A DNA stretch of 30,482 bases, taken from Poteriospumella lacustris. Lineage: Eukaryota > Sar > Chrysophyceae > Chromulinales > Dinobryaceae. The translations under genes and the position numbers were made by a program. Under the pieces are notes generated by a model, which searched no databases, had not been told where the DNA came from, and worked only from the letters and a program-made list of their open reading frames with translations. Numbering within the stretch: position 1 is the stretch's first letter; the number at the start of each line of letters is the position of its first letter. The DNA lies in assembly GCA_008000375.1 (NCBI GenBank), contig SMOI01000320.1:1-30482 (forward strand), in the 5' to 3' direction. Below, in pieces: positions 20,528 through 30,400 of this stretch.

Positions 20528-21409
20528 ATGCGGCGACTCACCCCGACCACATATTTTGATCGGTACAAGTTATCAGTTGCCCAACGAGCGTTCCTGGTGC
20601 CGTACTTCGGCATCACAGGAATCCTCGATCCCACACAAGGCGATCGTATTGCAGGTCTTGGTGATGTGACGTCTATGCCGGTGTTGCACCGATTGAAACG
20701 GGATCTGGTGTCCTGCGAGAAAGGCCGAAAGTTGCTGGCTGACAAGCCGCTTCTGACGTCCAACACTTTGAATCGCGATCATCTGCAATCGCTTCCGCAA
20801 AATTCTCTAGGATATGGATACTTCAAGTACATGGATGAGCATGGATTTTCCACTGACGAGCGAAATATCGTTCGCTTTGCGGAAGATGAAGACCTGGCCT
20901 ATATATTAGTTCGTTATCGCCAAGTCCACGACTTCTGGCACGTTCTATCAGACTTACCGCCTACAGTTCTTGGAGAAGTAGCCTTAAAATGTGTCGAATA
21001 TCAAGTAACAGGGCTGCCTGTTGCCCTTATGAGTGGTGTATTCGGGCAGCTGCGGCTGCCTCCCAACGAATTGCGTTTTTTCTACGAAGCATATGTGCCG
21101 TGGATAAGGAAGTTCGACCCCGCACGGTATCACGAAGAATCGGGCTATCAAAGGAATCCATCAATCGTTGACGGTGCCCAGCAATGGCTACGAGATGGTC
21201 CCAACAGCTTTCAGTTGATCCGCCATCTCCTCAACGTTCTCACCCCGCCTCTGTCGGTCCTTGATCGCTTCGCCGGTCCTCTCACGCGACCGGTAGCTCC
21301 TAATCGATTTGCAATTGACTTGCTGACCTACCGATACGAAGATAATTTGACAACGGATGTGGATAGAGTACGAGAAGAATTAAAGTTCCCCGTTGCACCG
21401 AAGTTTTAG
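20528..21409 (+). CDS. COQ4: Ubiquinone biosynthesis protein COQ4
   Basis: The 293-residue product matches COQ4, the mitochondrial matrix-side protein that organises the coenzyme Q synthesis complex and acts on the C1 position of the ring. The diagnostic metal motif HDFWH followed 11 residues later by Glu (HDxxH-x11-E) lies at about residues 138-153. The N-terminal block SVAQRAFLVPYFGITGILDPTQGDRIAGLGD matches the family start in spacing, with Pro-x-x-GD and AxLGD elements. The ATG at 20528 was chosen; it gives a basic start (MRRLTPTTYF) that could act as part of a mitochondrial targeting signal. Length is usual for the family and no intron is needed. Its stop is only 61 bases from the stop of the converging gene at 21471. 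Confidence 0.95.
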   Translation: MRRLTPTTYFDRYKLSVAQRAFLVPYFGITGILDPTQGDRIAGLGDVTSMPVLHRLKRDLVSCEKGRKLLADKPLLTSNTLNRDHLQSLPQNSLGYGYFKYMDEHGFSTDERNIVRFAEDEDLAYILVRYRQVHDFWHVLSDLPPTVLGEVALKCVEYQVTGLPVALMSGVFGQLRLPPNELRFFYEAYVPWIRKFDPARYHEESGYQRNPSIVDGAQQWLRDGPNSFQLIRHLLNVLTPPLSVLDRFAGPLTRPVAPNRFAIDLLTYRYEDNLTTDVDRVREELKFPVAPKF

Positions 21410-21470
21410 TTTCGATACTCACCAATTAATTCTTCAACGATGATTATATCAGTTTACACCTTGCTTGTTG

Positions 21471-22169
21471 TCAGTACAAGAATGGAATAAGTTTTGATGT
21501 ACTTGCTCGATATGTTTCTCCTCCGGGATCTTTTTCCAGCTCTTTGTCGCTCGTACGGATGGAAGGAATCCAAAGAAACAGGACGATGGCTGCCAGCAGA
21601 ATTAAGGGAAGGAAGCTTGCCGAGCAGACGATAAAACCCAAGAAAATGAGCATTTCTCCGAAGTAATTCGGATGCCTTGTGATTGACCACAAGCTGACTT
21701 TGGGAGTGGGTTCCATTTCAACTAAATGCTCGTACTCTGGTGGCAGTAGATCCTTGATCCGTTGCATCTCGTTCTGATGAGCCATGAAGAGCGTGAAGTG
21801 GACGTCGGAGATGAATTGATAAAAGCTCCCCCAAAGAAAGAGCAACCATGCCACTGTAATACCGACAGGAGTGAGTTGTGGACGAGTAATCCCAATGAGC
21901 AGCAATGGAAACAGCGGGAACAACCAGTGGACGTATATCATACATGATGCCACGACGATGTCGTTGCATCGCATAATATCCAGGTGGCTGGTGGCAGTGT
22001 AACCAAGCGTTAGTTTGTGTGCCCACATTAACCAGTATGTGGTGTGAAATGTCAGCAGCAACCATGCCGCATAGCTATCCCACAGATTCCCAATCGTGAA
22101 CGCTATCAGATACGTCACCAACAAGAGTTGTTGAAAGTAACCTACAAGAAGTTGGTCTGTACTCGTCAT
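21471..22169 (-). CDS. DUF1295/steroid 5-alpha-reductase-like membrane protein
   Basis: This 232-residue protein has about five to six hydrophobic segments. Its C-terminal half has the family pattern: FISDVHFTLFMAHQ, then SITRHPNYFGE (near residue 165), a membrane helix, FLWIPSIRTSDKELEK, and a final YRASTSKLIPFLY. The RxPNYxGE and Y-x-A-x-T/S-LIPF signatures are those of DUF1295 proteins, which are related to steroid 5-alpha-reductases and isoprenylcysteine methyltransferases and act in the endoplasmic reticulum or similar membranes with NAD(P)H or S-adenosylmethionine-type cofactors. The substrate cannot be told. The ATG at 22167-22169 is the first in frame. It converges with COQ4. Confidence 0.82.
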   Translation of the reverse strand: MTSTDQLLVGYFQQLLLVTYLIAFTIGNLWDSYAAWLLLTFHTTYWLMWAHKLTLGYTATSHLDIMRCNDIVVASCMIYVHWLFPLFPLLLIGITRPQLTPVGITVAWLLFLWGSFYQFISDVHFTLFMAHQNEMQRIKDLLPPEYEHLVEMEPTPKVSLWSITRHPNYFGEMLIFLGFIVCSASFLPLILLAAIVLFLWIPSIRTSDKELEKDPGGETYRASTSKLIPFLY

Positions 22170-23434
22170 TGGTATCGCCAACCCTTATCCAAGAAACGTT
22201 GCTTCGTGAAAATGATTGTGCGTATCAACATTTGATGTAAATTATCGTCGGGCGGAGACCACAAACGACCGTCAACGGAGGAAGAAGACCTTTGAAAAGA
22301 AGGACAACGAGGATGATGACATTCAGTGACGGAGGGGACTACTGCCCGTCCCTCTCATTCGTCATCGTTTACCAGCAGCGATCGCGATGACGATCGTTGC
22401 CGTTTCGTTTTGCTTCTCCGAAATCGATGAAACTGGAAACGTTGACCTCCTCATTAGCGAATAGTTAACAGGTTTTACAAAAATCTTTTATCCATGTGTG
22501 CGTGTTGTGGGGTCGAAAAACATATCGTATTTGTTGTTGTGTGCGAGTTCGTCTTTCCATTCGTTGCTGCTCAACTGCAAGCAACTGTCCGCCTGTCTCG
22601 TGAGTATATGGCAACAGCCAAAATAAATAACGTATGGAATATGAGAAACCAATGCAGCTGCAAAGACATAAAAAATCCAAGAAACCAATGCGAAGAAACT
22701 GACAGGCTTCCTGTTGCATCCTCAGAAGAACGCAGACTGCACAAAGCAGTACACAATTCTTCCACGAGTTTGAACAAACAGGCTGATAGCGGGTAACCAC
22801 CAGAAACGCCAAATAAAGGAGAGCGACCAGCACAGCAGCATATAGCAGCTGGCGAAACAAAGTAGGAAATGAAGGCAACTGACAACGTAGCACGCGAAGT
22901 CGAACAGCCGCCGTTTAGCTGGAGAATAAAGGCACAGAATACGCTGATACGCCATAATGAAAACAAACAAGAATAGTAGAATACTAAAAGAAATGCCTTC
23001 CCGATAATGAAATAAACTGCTTGGCAATCATGAACCAAACAACGAAAGAAACACCATAGGAGATATGCAGGATGCGTGCGGTTGACTTAGAATCAACTCG
23101 TTGTGCGATATATAAGTGTAAGTGAAGTTTTTCTAAAGAAAAAACAGGAGAAATCAAGAGCGTACAACGTCGGGGCCCAATGTCGTGCGAAAGAAAATGA
23201 CGACCGAACGCGTATCAAGTCGAGGAAGGAGGAGACCGAAGGCAGAGAATCAAAGATGGGGCCAAACAAACAAACTGGAATATCGAATAATAAGCAACAG
23301 AAAAACAATAAAAGGCAACACGCGTGGTACGGTCACCAGATCAATACTGTCGGAGCGGACTACAGCGCCACAGAACCCGCTGCATCCACCCATTCAGACG
23401 AACAGGATCGGCTGTATTCAACGGGCGACGAACG
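22170..23434. other. Intergenic region with T-rich minus strand
   Basis: It lies upstream of the DUF1295 gene and downstream of the six-exon membrane protein gene, both on the minus strand. It should hold the promoter of the former and the 3' end of the latter. The minus strand is T-rich and A-poor between 22465 and 23040, so all three of its frames stay open for long runs and give Phe/Leu/Cys-rich translations. Confidence 0.5.
22488..23027 (-). pseudogene. Possible broken membrane-protein frame with one TGA
   Basis: One minus-strand frame is open for about 180 codons except for a single TGA at 22722-22724. It encodes several hydrophobic segments (FSILLFLFVFIMAY, FALVSWIFYVFAAALV) and then a polar tail with NEWKDELAHNNKYDMFFDP that looks like real protein. 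There is no good start codon, no splice pair that clearly removes the TGA, and the other two frames on this strand are also open here, so base composition alone may explain it. Confidence 0.2.
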
Positions 23435-26400
23435 TTAATCGCCACCAGGAGCAGCACCGATCATGTTCGACAAGAAGTTCTTCACCGATGCGCCTTCCTG
23501 CTGGGAAGCCAAAATACGAGCCGCTTTCTCGGCCTCCGTCTTCTTGATCACTTCCTCCGCGGAGAAGGCGCCCGTCTGAAACAAGCAGATCACATCACAT
23601 CGCATCACATCGCATCATCGTTAACAGATACGTTCCTCTCAGTCCAACCGACAACACGAGCATCAAAAGTTTTCTTACCAAACGTCCCGCGCGCACATCT
23701 TCCAAAATGGCCCCCAAGAACGCCTGGCGTTGTTCTTCTTCCAGTTGTTCCTCCATCAGCTGTCCAACACGGTACAGTGGTCATGGCAGGTTGGACAAGG
23801 GGAAACAGGGCATAGAGGAGCACAGCAGCCACGCGCTTACCTTCTGCGATTTGTAGGGCACGAAGCTCTTCAACAACTGGTTGTAGATCAAGACCGCGAT
23901 GTAGACATACGCCATGATGCCCAAGCCAATGTACGCTTGCGTGTTCGCCACGGCCAACCCCGAGGCCGCTTGCAACGCATTCCACACGGTCATCACGCAG
24001 GAGTAATACGATTGAATCAACACCGTGGGTGGCGTCTTCACCGCATACGCCATCACTTGCGAATTGTACAACGTGTTGGTGTAGGACGGCGTATTGGACG
24101 GCTGGTAGTCGTAGATGCTCACGATACGGTTCGATCCGCCGTAGAATTCGATCGAAAAGATCGCACAGCCCGAGGGGGTATACTCCGAGCTCTTCTTCCC
24201 CGCACAAATGCGATTGAAGTCCTTCGTGAACGAACTGGTCGACGACGTCGTACCCAACAACGACGACAGCGCCGCGTAGTACCCCTTCTGCGGCACCCAA
24301 ATGTCGCCTTCCTGCGAGCTCGAGTTGCGTTGCATCGCCGCGATGTGGGCGAACTTGAACACTTTACCGTTGTCGATGATTTCCGGCACCAGCGGGGTGA
24401 AGTCGTCGTGTTGGTAGTAGTTGTAGGAGTGGGGAGCGTCCGGAGAGGCGGCATCGCTGGGCTCCGTCGCGCTGCCGGAGCTGCTGTCCGCACCGGGCTG
24501 GTAGTAATTCGAAGGGGGGATCGGGAAGGCATACGAAGAGCCGCTGCTCCCGCCACTGTTGTAGTAGTAGACGCCTTGAGTCGGCTCGGGCGTTGGGGCA
24601 TCGCCACTGGTGCTACCGCCACCGCCGCCGCCACTGCCACTGCCGCCGCCCGTCGACGACATCAAATCGACGTCCACTTCGGTCACGGGTGCGTTTCTGG
24701 TCGGAGCGGAGGCTTTGCGGTCGACTGCTTCCTGGTTGGCGTTCGAAGAGTGCGTGTCCGCCAACATGGAATCCACCTGTGCCAAATCCGCGTCACCTTG
24801 CGCACCGTTGTCACGCAATCGCCGACGTCGCGCGATCGTAGGTTCCGCGGTGGGCGTTTCAGTCGGGTCATCGACGGGGATAATCACTGGAGCATCGGTG
24901 GGGGTTCCGATTGGCGCCGCAGAAGGTGCGACGGTAGGAATACGAGTCGGTGCTTTGGTAGTAGAAGGTCTGGCCGTGGAAGGCGAGACGGTGGGTCGTG
25001 AATTGAGCACGGTGGGCACCATGGTCGGTCTGGCGGTGGGGATACGAGTGGGCCCACTGGGTGCGTGTGTGGAAGGTTTGAAAGTGGTAGGTGCACGCGT
25101 GGGGCGGTTGGTAGTGGCGTTGGCGATCAACGCGGTCACGTTGACGTCCGACACGGGGTAGTACAGGAAACTCACGACGAAGTCGTACTGGTCTGTATCA
25201 CACGGAATACGCACACAGGGCACCCGTCAGACACCAGCCACAGCCACCAAACACCGCACACACACCACTTACTGCAGAAGTATTTGGCCGCAGGATTCGA
25301 CAACACGGTCGAGTTCTTGCACGGGGTAGGGTACTCGTATCCGGTCGCGGACCAGCCGAAGGAGTTGATGTACGGATACAACAACGTGTTCCCCACACGG
25401 ACGAAGCAACTGGCCACATTGCTGCTGGTCGCATCGCCCGTCATGTTGGAATAATCGACACTATTCAAAGAGAACAACAGACACGACAAAACGCTTCGCG
25501 TTAACCGACCGAAAGAGAGAGAGAAAAGGCGAAAGGTTCTTCGCAGAGAACGTACCAGTAGATCGGATCCATCGGAGCGTACAGCGACTCGTAGTAGCTG
25601 CTCGTTTGATTCCTGGTCCATTGGTTGATGTAACCGTAGTTGTACATGTCACGCAGCAACGTAATGCGGTTGTTATCACCGGGGAAATTCACCAAACTCG
25701 ACAGCTTCTGGATGCCCATGTTCACCGAAATAGCCGTCGACACCGACGCCATGTCCACCGCCCAGGAGAACTCCGTGCTCACCGCCACTTCACCGTTGTA
25801 TCCAAACGCCTGGGGAGCCATAATATTGGGACACGGGTTTTGGCAGGTCACGGTACCCGTTTGTTTGTAAACGCAGTTGTCGGTCCCCGTCGACGACAGG
25901 TCCGTGGTCACGGTCAACACGCGGTTCGACGACACGTAGTTGGCCGTGATGGGTTGGTTGCACGGGGAGGCATCCGAAATGTTCGCACCGTAACCCGCGG
26001 TGACAATTTGACGGTTGAAGACCATACCAACGTCACCGACCGCGTAGAATTGGATGTAGCCCGAGGCGGTGTTCACGGCCGTGAACGAGCACCACGCAAT
26101 CAGGTTCCACGAAAAGTCACGAAAACGGCCTCGCTTGACACCGATGGTGTACATCTGGTCCTTGATGGTTTTCATGAGCGATGACCACTCCTCGTTGGTG
26201 TACATCACACCCGTCATCGTCACTCCGTACATCGCTCGATTGAAGTTGAACTTCGTCTGCGTGTTCCAACGAGAACGAGAATCCAACAGAAACTCTCCAG
26301 TGACGGCCTGTGGGACCTCACAACACTGAGTAGAGTGAGCGTCACCAGCACAAACACCGGATTTGGGATCCAAGGTGATGAAAGTACTGGTTCGGGCATC

Positions 26401-26754
26401 GTTGTAGTTGAACCAGAACAGGTAAATGAACAAGGCGATCAACGCACAGGAGTAGATGACGAAGGTAAACCATTTGCTGCACAAAGAGAAGCAAATTGCT
26501 GTCACAACGAGTCACTTGGGAGAGAAATATGGATAGAGGCGGACTTACAAAACGGACGGGAAATCCTCCGTGTCGGCAATGGCGGTCTCGATGTTGGCCA
26601 TGTGCTTGAACTTCTCCTCGGCGAAATCAATCACTTTTCCGACGAAGGATTTCTCCGGTTGCACCTCCTTCTTTGGATCTTCGATCTCGAATCTCTCTCT
26701 CGGCGCACGCTTGGTGGCGAGAGGATTTTCGGTATCGTGAACTATGCCCGACAT
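23435..26754 (-). CDS. Two-helix membrane protein with large PT-rich ectodomain
   Basis: Six exons join in frame: 26549-26754, 25556-26476, 25273-25460, 23841-25192, 23679-23759 and 23435-23575 (introns 72, 95, 80, 81 and 103 nt, donors GTAAGT, GTACGT, GTAAGT, GTAAGC and GTAAGA, acceptors CAG or TAG). The product is 962 residues. A cytoplasmic start (1-70) is followed by TM1 (71-91) and an ectodomain of about 760 residues with NxS/T sites and Cys. TM2 is at about 856-877, then a charged helical tail (EEQLEEEQRQ, KKTEAEKAARI). The ectodomain is broken by a low-complexity insert at 467-699: PT-rich (PTRAPT, PTRIPTARPT), a basic RRRRLR site at 560-565 that could be a furin-like cut site, then Gly/Ser/Tyr-rich. 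I do not recognise the family. Two helices with both ends inside and a large ectodomain recall P2X or ENaC/ASIC channels, but no sequence motif of those is seen. Confidence 0.85.
23576..23678 (-). other. Intron 5 of the two-helix protein gene (103 nt)
   Basis: Donor GTAAGA after GGACGTTTG and acceptor TTGTTTCAG before ACGGGCGCC; phase 0. Confidence 0.85.
23760..23840 (-). other. Intron 4 of the two-helix protein gene (81 nt)
   Basis: Donor GTAAGC after TCGCAGAAG and acceptor TGTTGGACAG before CTGATGGAG; phase 0. Confidence 0.85.
24839..25109 (-). repeat. PTxxPT-type coding repeat
   Basis: About 90 residues (467-556 of the two-helix protein) consist of Pro-Thr pairs spaced by two to four residues. 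It is an extended, probably O-glycosylated stalk. PTxxPT-type repeats are well known in diatom and other stramenopile extracellular proteins. Confidence 0.8.
25193..25272 (-). other. Intron 3 of the two-helix protein gene (80 nt)
   Basis: Donor GTAAGT after TACTTCTGCA and acceptor GTGATACAG before ACCAGTACG; phase 1, recreating an Asn codon. Confidence 0.85.
25461..25555 (-). other. Intron 2 of the two-helix protein gene (95 nt)
   Basis: Donor GTACGT after ATCTACTG and acceptor TTTGAATAG before TGTCGATTA; phase 2, creating a Cys codon. Confidence 0.8.
26477..26548 (-). other. Intron 1 of the two-helix protein gene (72 nt)
   Basis: Donor GTAAGT after CCGTCCGTTTT and acceptor CTTTGTGCAG before CAAATGGTT; phase 2, creating a Phe codon just before TM1. 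Confidence 0.9.
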
Positions 26755-27450
26755 AGTTTCGTTCCTTCAAGAAAATTAATCAACACAAAAATTTTCTACC
26801 CAGAGACGGAAGGAAACTGAGCAAGGAAGTATGCATGCAAAACGTTGGGTTGCCAAGCGAAGATACACGACATCGCCCCTTCTTCTCCCAAAGATACCGT
26901 TGCCGATTGCCCTTGATGATGATGTGCCCGGTGGTGGGCGGCGCGGGAGCGAAACTATTCAAATGCCCCAGATCTCGCAGAGTTTCGCATCTTTTGCGTA
27001 GCCGTGCGTGCGTGTCCTCGTGACATGAGGACGACGACGACACGAATTTTGATTCCAACTTTTCGCCGGAACAGCTGTGACCACTTGACGGTTGAGTTTT
27101 CTTTTTGCCAAACGGCGCCAGCCGCGAGGGAAAGCAACTCGCGGTTATAGTTTGGTTACAGTTAAAAGCAAATAGAAAAGAGTCTTAGGGAAAAAGAACA
27201 CGACAGCTGTATGCATATTTCGTCGTTGACGTATCTGTAGCCGACGCACTTTACCCTGAAGACAGAAGACCGTGGCCAATACACTTGTTCGCCATTTTAC
27301 ACTTTGCAAAATTGATTAAAAAAAAAATAAAAAATAAACAACGACTGTGATCACCGTTGTCCGTTAAGATGCTTCAGACATGATTCTTGATTTCTTGTCC
27401 AACTACTGATCCTTCGTTCACATCAGTGCCTCTCTCCCCGTCCCCGAACA
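26755..27450. promoter_or_regulatory. Divergent promoter region
   Basis: These 696 bases separate the start codons of the two-helix protein gene (-) and the second tandem channel gene (+). An A-rich stretch (27317-27339, mainly A with a few T) lies about 110 bases before the channel ATG. No gene is supported here; the open frames are short and unlike protein. Confidence 0.5.
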
Positions 27451-30400
27451 ATGCCCACGTTGGAGACCAGCGATCACCATAAATGGTGGCGTAAGTGCAG
27501 TTTTCACCTAATATCGTTCCTACGCTATGTCGGACTGTTATATTACATCGGAAGCATTCCGTATCGATTGTCGTTCGCCTTCTCTACACCGTACTACTCG
27601 GAGAGAGAAACCGGAAGTTTGGTCATGGACTACAGTGTCGACTTCATGTTTTTGTTGGAGACCCTGATCATGATGTGGATCACTTTGAACAAACCAAGTG
27701 AGATGCGGCCTTCCGAAGCGGCATCTTCGCGATCAAATCGGGCAATATTCAGTGCGTTGTCTCGTCGAGGATCGTCCATTCGCAACGTCTTCACAAAAGC
27801 AGTACCTTTACCAGCATCCGATCGCCGATCCATGCCCAGCTTACAACCTTGGATCGTTCCCCTTTGCGACCTATTCGCCGCTCTCCCGTTAGAAGCTTTT
27901 GCATTTGCCAGTGGGCGATCGAACTACGTCCTATGGAGATTGTGGAAGTTGCTGCGTGTGTGGCACTACAATCGATACTGGGACAACTTCCAGTCCGCAT
28001 TTTCCGCCGTGACCAATATATACAACCCCAGTATATTGCGATTCTTGTACGTCGCCATCGTCCTGGCCATCATGGGGCACATCGGGGCGTGTTGTTTCTA
28101 CGTGTTGGGGATATTCACACTGACTTGGGGTGCGACCGTATCGTGGGCCACGGTTGACGGATTCGCTCGCTTACAAAGTGATGGCCAGGTTGATGTTCTG
28201 CATTCTTCGGGTTATCGTTATCTACGTTCCATCTACTGGTCCGTGCAACACCTCGATACGGTCGGGTTTGGAGACGTCGCGGCCAGGAATCACATCGAAA
28301 CATGGTTCGTGATCTGTTTCTTCATCGTTGCTGGGTCCACCTTGTTCTATTCGAACGCCAACATGATGACCGCCTTGATGAACTGGGACGCAGACCGAGC
28401 GATGACCGTGGTGAAGAAAGCGCGCTTTGCCAAATACGCCGCGTATCGCAATTTGCCCTCGACGATTCGAACGAAAGTGGAAAACTTCTACGAGTATCAA
28501 TACCAAACGATGAAAGGTCTCGATGAAGCCGCGATGGTTGCCACGCTGCCCGTCGACATCGCCCAACATATCCACAACCACAAGTATCATACGTTGTTGC
28601 GAGAGATCGAGCTCTTCGGTGCGTTGCACGTGGGTCTGCTGCACGCGTTGAGTGCGCAGTTGGAACTGCATTTGTTTCATCCCGGCGACCTGATTCTCGG
28701 TACGAATCAATGGGTACAGGGGGTGTACTTCATTGAACGTGGAGAAGTGTCGATGCTGTCGGTGCATTCGTTGGTGGAGCGTGTGTATCGCTCTCGCTCG
28801 TGGTTTGGGGTACGCGCCTTGCATCAAGACTATCGCGCGACGCACGGGTACTTGGCGCGGTCGTACGTCGAAGTGTGTTTCTTGCGCGGCAGTGTCTTTC
28901 GTGCTGAAGCAGACCAGTATATGAGCGAGGAGGAGCTCGCCGCCTTTGGCCAACAGTGCTGGATGTTCAAGGGCTATGCGGCGCAGTCTACACCGGTGGC
29001 GCTTTCCAAGTACCGTGTACACTCCCAGGCGATACGTGCCAGGACCCAGAAGCAACGGAACAACAGAGTCCTTGCTCGTCGTGCGTCCACCTCGCCATTC
29101 ACAGCGCCAGCTGTAGCAGCAGCTTCAGCATCAGCAGCGACCGCAGCAAATGAACCGTTAGACGACCATCTCACCTCAGAAACGGTAACCGTCAAGCCCC
29201 ACACAGTGCGATCCACGTCATTGCTGCATGATTGGTTGCATCCCACCTCACGTCTGCGACGCAGTTGGGCGGTACTCATCTTCTTTGGCAAGGCCTTCTA
29301 CGTGACGACGGCGATTTCGTTGATTGCGCTGACGTATCGCTTCGTGCACGCCTACGAAAAGATGTACGGCCTCTTGGTCGTCTCGTACCTCGTCGACGTG
29401 CTCTTCCTCGGCCACCACATCGGTCAAGCGTGGCTCTTTCCGTACGTGGACGACGACGGCATCGTCGTCACCGATGGCGGTCAGATTTGGAAGCACTACC
29501 GGTCACGGTACCCCTGGTGGCACAGCCTCCTCGCGAATGCGCCCATCGACATCGTCGTCGGCGTCTTGCTCGGCGTGCGGTATGTCCCGTTTCTGCGGTT
29601 GTTGAAGCTGTTGCACGCAGAGACGTTGTTTGCCTCGTTGGAAGCCGCGCTGGAGTTGCTCGGCGACGTGGTGGGTACGCCGCTGTCGTTTGAAGTGCGG
29701 CGGTTCGTCACTTTGTACTTCTGCCTGTTCGAAGTGCTCCATTGGGCGGCCAATGCGTGGCTCTTCGTCGCCTATTTCAGTGTGGAGGCCATGCACTACG
29801 ATCGCAATTGGATCATGAACGATCAGCGCCAGGGCATCATCGTGCGCATCGATCGCGACGGCGACATGTTCTTCGTCAACTACACACGCGCCATCTACTG
29901 GGCCTCCATCGCCATGTCCTCCATCGGCCTGCAGGACATCATCGCGGCGAACGCTGTGGAAGTCTCGGCCGCCGTCCTGATCATGTTCTTTGGCTATTTC
30001 GCCTTCAACGTGCTGGTCGGAGCGGCGGCGAACATGATGGGGGCCTTCAACCGCGAGCAACGTGAGTTCCACGCGAAGATGAAGCGGCTCCAGGGGCTGT
30101 TGGCGCATACGGCGGCCCCGGCCGCGTTGGTGCATCGGATTGAGCGCTACTACGACTACGCCTTCAGCCGCTTCGGCGGTATCGATGAGCAAGCGATCTT
30201 TGACGCATTGCCCCCGACGATACGCGTCGAGGTCATCCACCACGTCGTGGCACCCTTCGTACGTCAAGTGCCTTTCTTCGCGCAGCTCTCTGAGCCGGTC
30301 GAGCGGATGCTCTTCGCGTTGTTTGAGAGTCGCATCTTGTTGAACAACGAGGCGCTGATGATTCAAGGCGAAATCGGCAAAGAAATGTTCGTCATCGAGC

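Noticed and set aside
24120-24145. GGTTCGATCC, resembling a tRNA T-arm
   Set aside because: It lies in an exon of the two-helix protein gene and no acceptor stem, D-arm or anticodon arm surrounds it.
23730-25001. 423-codon plus-strand open frame opposite the two-helix protein
   Set aside because: It lies over exons and an intron of a well-supported spliced gene and has an Arg/Gly/His-rich antisense-type composition.
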